NCBI RefSeq assembly: GCF_008124885.1
Contig: NZ_VNHX01000001.1
Location: 186,001 to 250,000 of the forward strand
DNA length: 64,000 bases
Source: Sphingobacterium allocomposti
GTDB taxonomy: Bacteria; Bacteroidota; Bacteroidia; Sphingobacteriales; Sphingobacteriaceae
Direction: 5' to 3'
In this document: positions 62,052 to 64,000 of the stretch, piece after piece
Layout of the letters: every line of letters begins with the position of its first letter
How positions within the stretch are numbered: the stretch's first letter is position 1
Translations under genes and position numbers: made by a program
The notes under the pieces: generated by a model
The model's database searches: none
What the model was told of the DNA's origin: nothing
What the model saw: only the letters and a program-made list of their open reading frames with translations

Positions 62052-62762
62052 GATTGTCAGCTAGCTTTAACGGAAATCAGGGGACGACGGCCTTCCGTTG
62101 ATCGCAAGCCGTGTATTGACCTCGGAGCTGGGGAGTAGACCAGCAAGTTTTTCCACAATAGACGGAAGGTTCTTGAGTTTATACAATTAAATATTAGGTG
62201 ATTTTAGCTAATGCGGATTACAGAGCTATTTAAGATCAGACCTACGAGATTATACTAGCTTGGTCGAAGGCTAGAACTGTACCCCGAAAATCGTAGGCTG
62301 CAAGTTGATATCGAGATCGTTCAAGTGGAAAGAGTTATTTTTTCAATAAACCTTTATGATAAACAGTTTGAACCTGGACTCCCCTCGGATTTTACTGACA
62401 ACTCGTTTTTTTCAATTTATAGCAGGTCCACATAACTCACCATACCTTGTAAATTGCTGTCTCTTTTATCCGACGCCCGTTGTGTGGCAAAAAAGTACTT
62501 GGGCTCGACATTCGGGCCCAAGTACTAAGGGCAAAACGCACTCAAGCCGTTATGAGCGGCTTATTCCTGCAAGCCTCTCGTTGACAGGTGGATTTATGTG
62601 GCCTTCTACTTCAAATATTTTTCAAGCAAACGATAGATATTTCTTTTTTGTCGTAAGTTCATTTTACTTGTTAAAATTTTTAATAAGTTTCGTGTTTTTA
62701 TAAACTTTTTTTAATTTCACGGCCGGCTATCTAAATGCACGCCACCTGAAATTGATAAAAAG
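62052..62762. other. 711-bp gap between the two ROK genes
   Basis: No credible gene. It contains a strong hairpin with a T-run on the minus strand (62488-62526), a second small hairpin (AAGCCG/CGGCTT near 62545-62563) and the AT-rich promoter region of ROK gene 2. The rest is featureless. Confidence 0.5.
62488..62526 (-). terminator. Minus-strand intrinsic terminator with no visible gene
   Basis: AGTACTTGGGC (62494-62504) pairs perfectly with its complement (62516-62526) around an 11-nt loop. On the minus strand it is followed by TTTTTT. No minus-strand protein gene lies upstream of it (higher coordinates), so a small RNA or antisense transcript may end here. Confidence 0.65.
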
Positions 62763-63956
62763 ATGGATCTAGCTGATCAAATTATAAAACAGCTTTACTT
62801 TTTCGAATGTTTGTCCGTGTCGGAACTCAGCGCTCTCACGGGGAAAAGCATCCCGAAAGTTACTGAGGAGGTAGGGAAACTTGTTCACGGCGAAACGCTT
62901 ATGGAAAGTGGTTTTGCGGCGTCTACCGGGGGGCGTAGGGCTATGAAGTACGCCGTGAACACAGGCAGGCTACCTCGTATCGCCACCATTGCCGTGGATC
63001 AGCGCTTTACGACCCTTGCCGTGCTGGACTACAAAAACCGATATGTTGTATTTCCGAGGACAATAAGGACAGATATCTACGGTAGTAAAGATACGCTTGA
63101 TCTTGTGATAGCCGGGGTAAAGAAGATGCTGAACGAATTAAGTGGTGAAGAACCCTTGATCATCGGCTTAACAATGCCCGGATTTGTCGATAAAGAACTA
63201 GGAGTTAATCTGTCTTTTCCGGTAAATTCTCCTTGGTACGATGTGCGGAAACGAATTCAGGACGCTCTCGGGCATACGGTTCAGATTGCCAATGATTCCA
63301 GTGCGATTGCCATCGCCGAGCATAAATTGGGGGCGGCGAAAGGAAGTGAAGACGTGTTGGTCGTCAATCTAAACTGGGGAGTGGGACTCGGTATAATCAT
63401 TCACGATAAACTCTATAAAGGGCATGCAGGCTACGCCGGCGAGTTTAGCCATATTCCGTTGGCCGATGCACGCCAGCTATGTTCCTGTGGAAAAAAGGGA
63501 TGTCTGGAAGTTGAAGCTTCTCTGTCCTCTGCTTTGTCCTACGTGTACGAATACCTGGAGCAGGGTGAACCTTCCAGTTTGGGAGCTGTGTTGGAGAACA
63601 AAGGTGCACTGAATCTGGCGGATTTAGTGGATGCTTTTGAGAGTGGAGATCAGGTGGTCATAAAAGCTGTACGGAAAATAAGCCATATGCTCGGAAAGGG
63701 CCTTTCCACCCTGATTCATATTATGAATCCCGAGAAAATTATAATCAGCGGTAACGGTGCGGCTTTCGGTTCCGGACTTTTACCTACTATTCATTCTGCT
63801 ATTCAGGAATATTGTATCCCCCGACTGGGGAAACTAACCGATGTTCAGGTCTCCGACTTCGCAGACGTGCAAACAATTTCAACCGCTTGTATCGCGGTAC
63901 AACAATCAAATATGTATCAATTTCAACACAAACAAATCAAACTACAACAACTATGA
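62763..63956 (+). CDS. ROK-family transcriptional regulator 2
   Basis: A 397-aa paralogue of ROK 1 with the same plan: N-terminal winged HTH (LSVSELSALTGKSIPKVTEE, ASTGGRRAMKY), then NLNWGVGLGIIIHDKLYKGH, GEFSHIPLA and zinc motif CSCGKKGCLEVEASL. NDSSAIAIAEHKLGAAKGSE is shared almost exactly with ROK 1. Its stop overlaps the next ATG as ATGA, so it is translated together with the gene that follows, probably a SusC receptor, which it likely controls. Confidence 0.92.
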   Translation: MDLADQIIKQLYFFECLSVSELSALTGKSIPKVTEEVGKLVHGETLMESGFAASTGGRRAMKYAVNTGRLPRIATIAVDQRFTTLAVLDYKNRYVVFPRTIRTDIYGSKDTLDLVIAGVKKMLNELSGEEPLIIGLTMPGFVDKELGVNLSFPVNSPWYDVRKRIQDALGHTVQIANDSSAIAIAEHKLGAAKGSEDVLVVNLNWGVGLGIIIHDKLYKGHAGYAGEFSHIPLADARQLCSCGKKGCLEVEASLSSALSYVYEYLEQGEPSSLGAVLENKGALNLADLVDAFESGDQVVIKAVRKISHMLGKGLSTLIHIMNPEKIIISGNGAAFGSGLLPTIHSAIQEYCIPRLGKLTDVQVSDFADVQTISTACIAVQQSNMYQFQHKQIKLQQL

Positions 63957-64000
63957 ACAAGTTTTACAAACACTGTTGCGGTTTAACGTTGTTGATGCTT
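63953..64000 (+). CDS. Start of an exported protein, probably SusC-type receptor (truncated by window)
   Basis: Begins at the ATG overlapping the ROK 2 stop and reads MNKFYKHCCGLTLLML to the window end, the basic and hydrophobic start of a signal peptide. SusC-like TonB receptors often follow ROK or other regulators in polysaccharide utilisation loci, so that is the best guess; the visible 16 residues cannot prove it. Confidence 0.5.
   Translation, partial: MNKFYKHCCGLTLLML

Noticed and set aside
62356..62703. 115-codon plus-strand frame between the two ROK genes
   Set aside because: It reads through the minus-strand terminator hairpin, has no family features, and its composition is random.
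1..64000. Insertion sequence or prophage
   Set aside because: No transposase, integrase or phage structural gene was recognised in any of the reading frames.

Overview
The window is a chromosomal segment of a Bacteroidota bacterium, most likely a Sphingobacteriaceae-type organism (a Pedobacter/Parapedobacter/Olivibacter-like lineage; the genus is inferred, not shown). The evidence is Bacteroidota-typical families (DUF3108, DUF3109, DUF2480, DUF4374, DUF6427, a TonB-dependent receptor with a carboxypeptidase-like N-terminal domain, GH92, DUF5009/NagX), promoter-like sites of the Bacteroidota form TTTG-N19/20-TAnnTTTG, and very weak Shine-Dalgarno sequences. No transposase, integrase, phage gene or rRNA was seen.

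Layout. 1-25 kb is mainly minus-strand housekeeping: tandem tRNA-Asp, prfA, a guanidinium/SMR exporter with a Crp/Fnr regulator, lpxH, a secreted prolyl oligopeptidase (plus strand), a secreted thioredoxin-like protein, a C1 aminopeptidase, TerC, a polyprenyl synthase, a DUF3109/DUF3108/DUF2480 cluster, PpiD, LptC, an outer-membrane barrel, DUF6427, ccmD-ccmC-ccmB, YtxH, an MsbA-like ABC exporter, SdpI and a SAM hydrolase. 25.6-35.5 kb is plus strand: phoH, purC, a STAS protein, rnz, then hisC-hisB-hisH-hisA-hisF-hisI (hisG and hisD are absent) and a WD40 protein. 35.6-44.2 kb holds a free methionine sulfoxide reductase, an Xaa-Pro aminopeptidase, dacB, maeB and ruvA. 44.8-48.4 kb is a TonB receptor plus DUF4374 lipoprotein. 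51-64 kb is a carbohydrate-use region: GH29 fucosidase, GH92 mannosidase, GH3 glucosidase, a NagX-like acyltransferase, two paralogous ROK regulators and the first codons of a secreted protein, probably SusC, overlapping the second ROK gene.

The most unusual content is non-coding. Five intergenic blocks (about 8.5-9.0, 38.1-39.5, 44.2-44.7, 48.7-49.6 and 50.4-51.2 kb) are built from degenerate 7-, 8- and 9-bp tandem modules. In the first block these form a strict 67-bp higher-order repeat (4 x 8 + 5 x 7). Four of the blocks carry a nearly invariant 134-bp module with a row of hairpins. Two blocks flank a small nucleotidyltransferase gene pair whose second gene is frameshifted. Separately, a single-domain GIY-YIG nuclease gene between GH92 and GH3 is bracketed on both sides, within about 17 bp, by directly repeated arrays of REP-like palindromes. 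This is a candidate nuclease-plus-REP mobile cassette and the best lead in the window. An 11-bp-periodic tract follows the GH3 gene.
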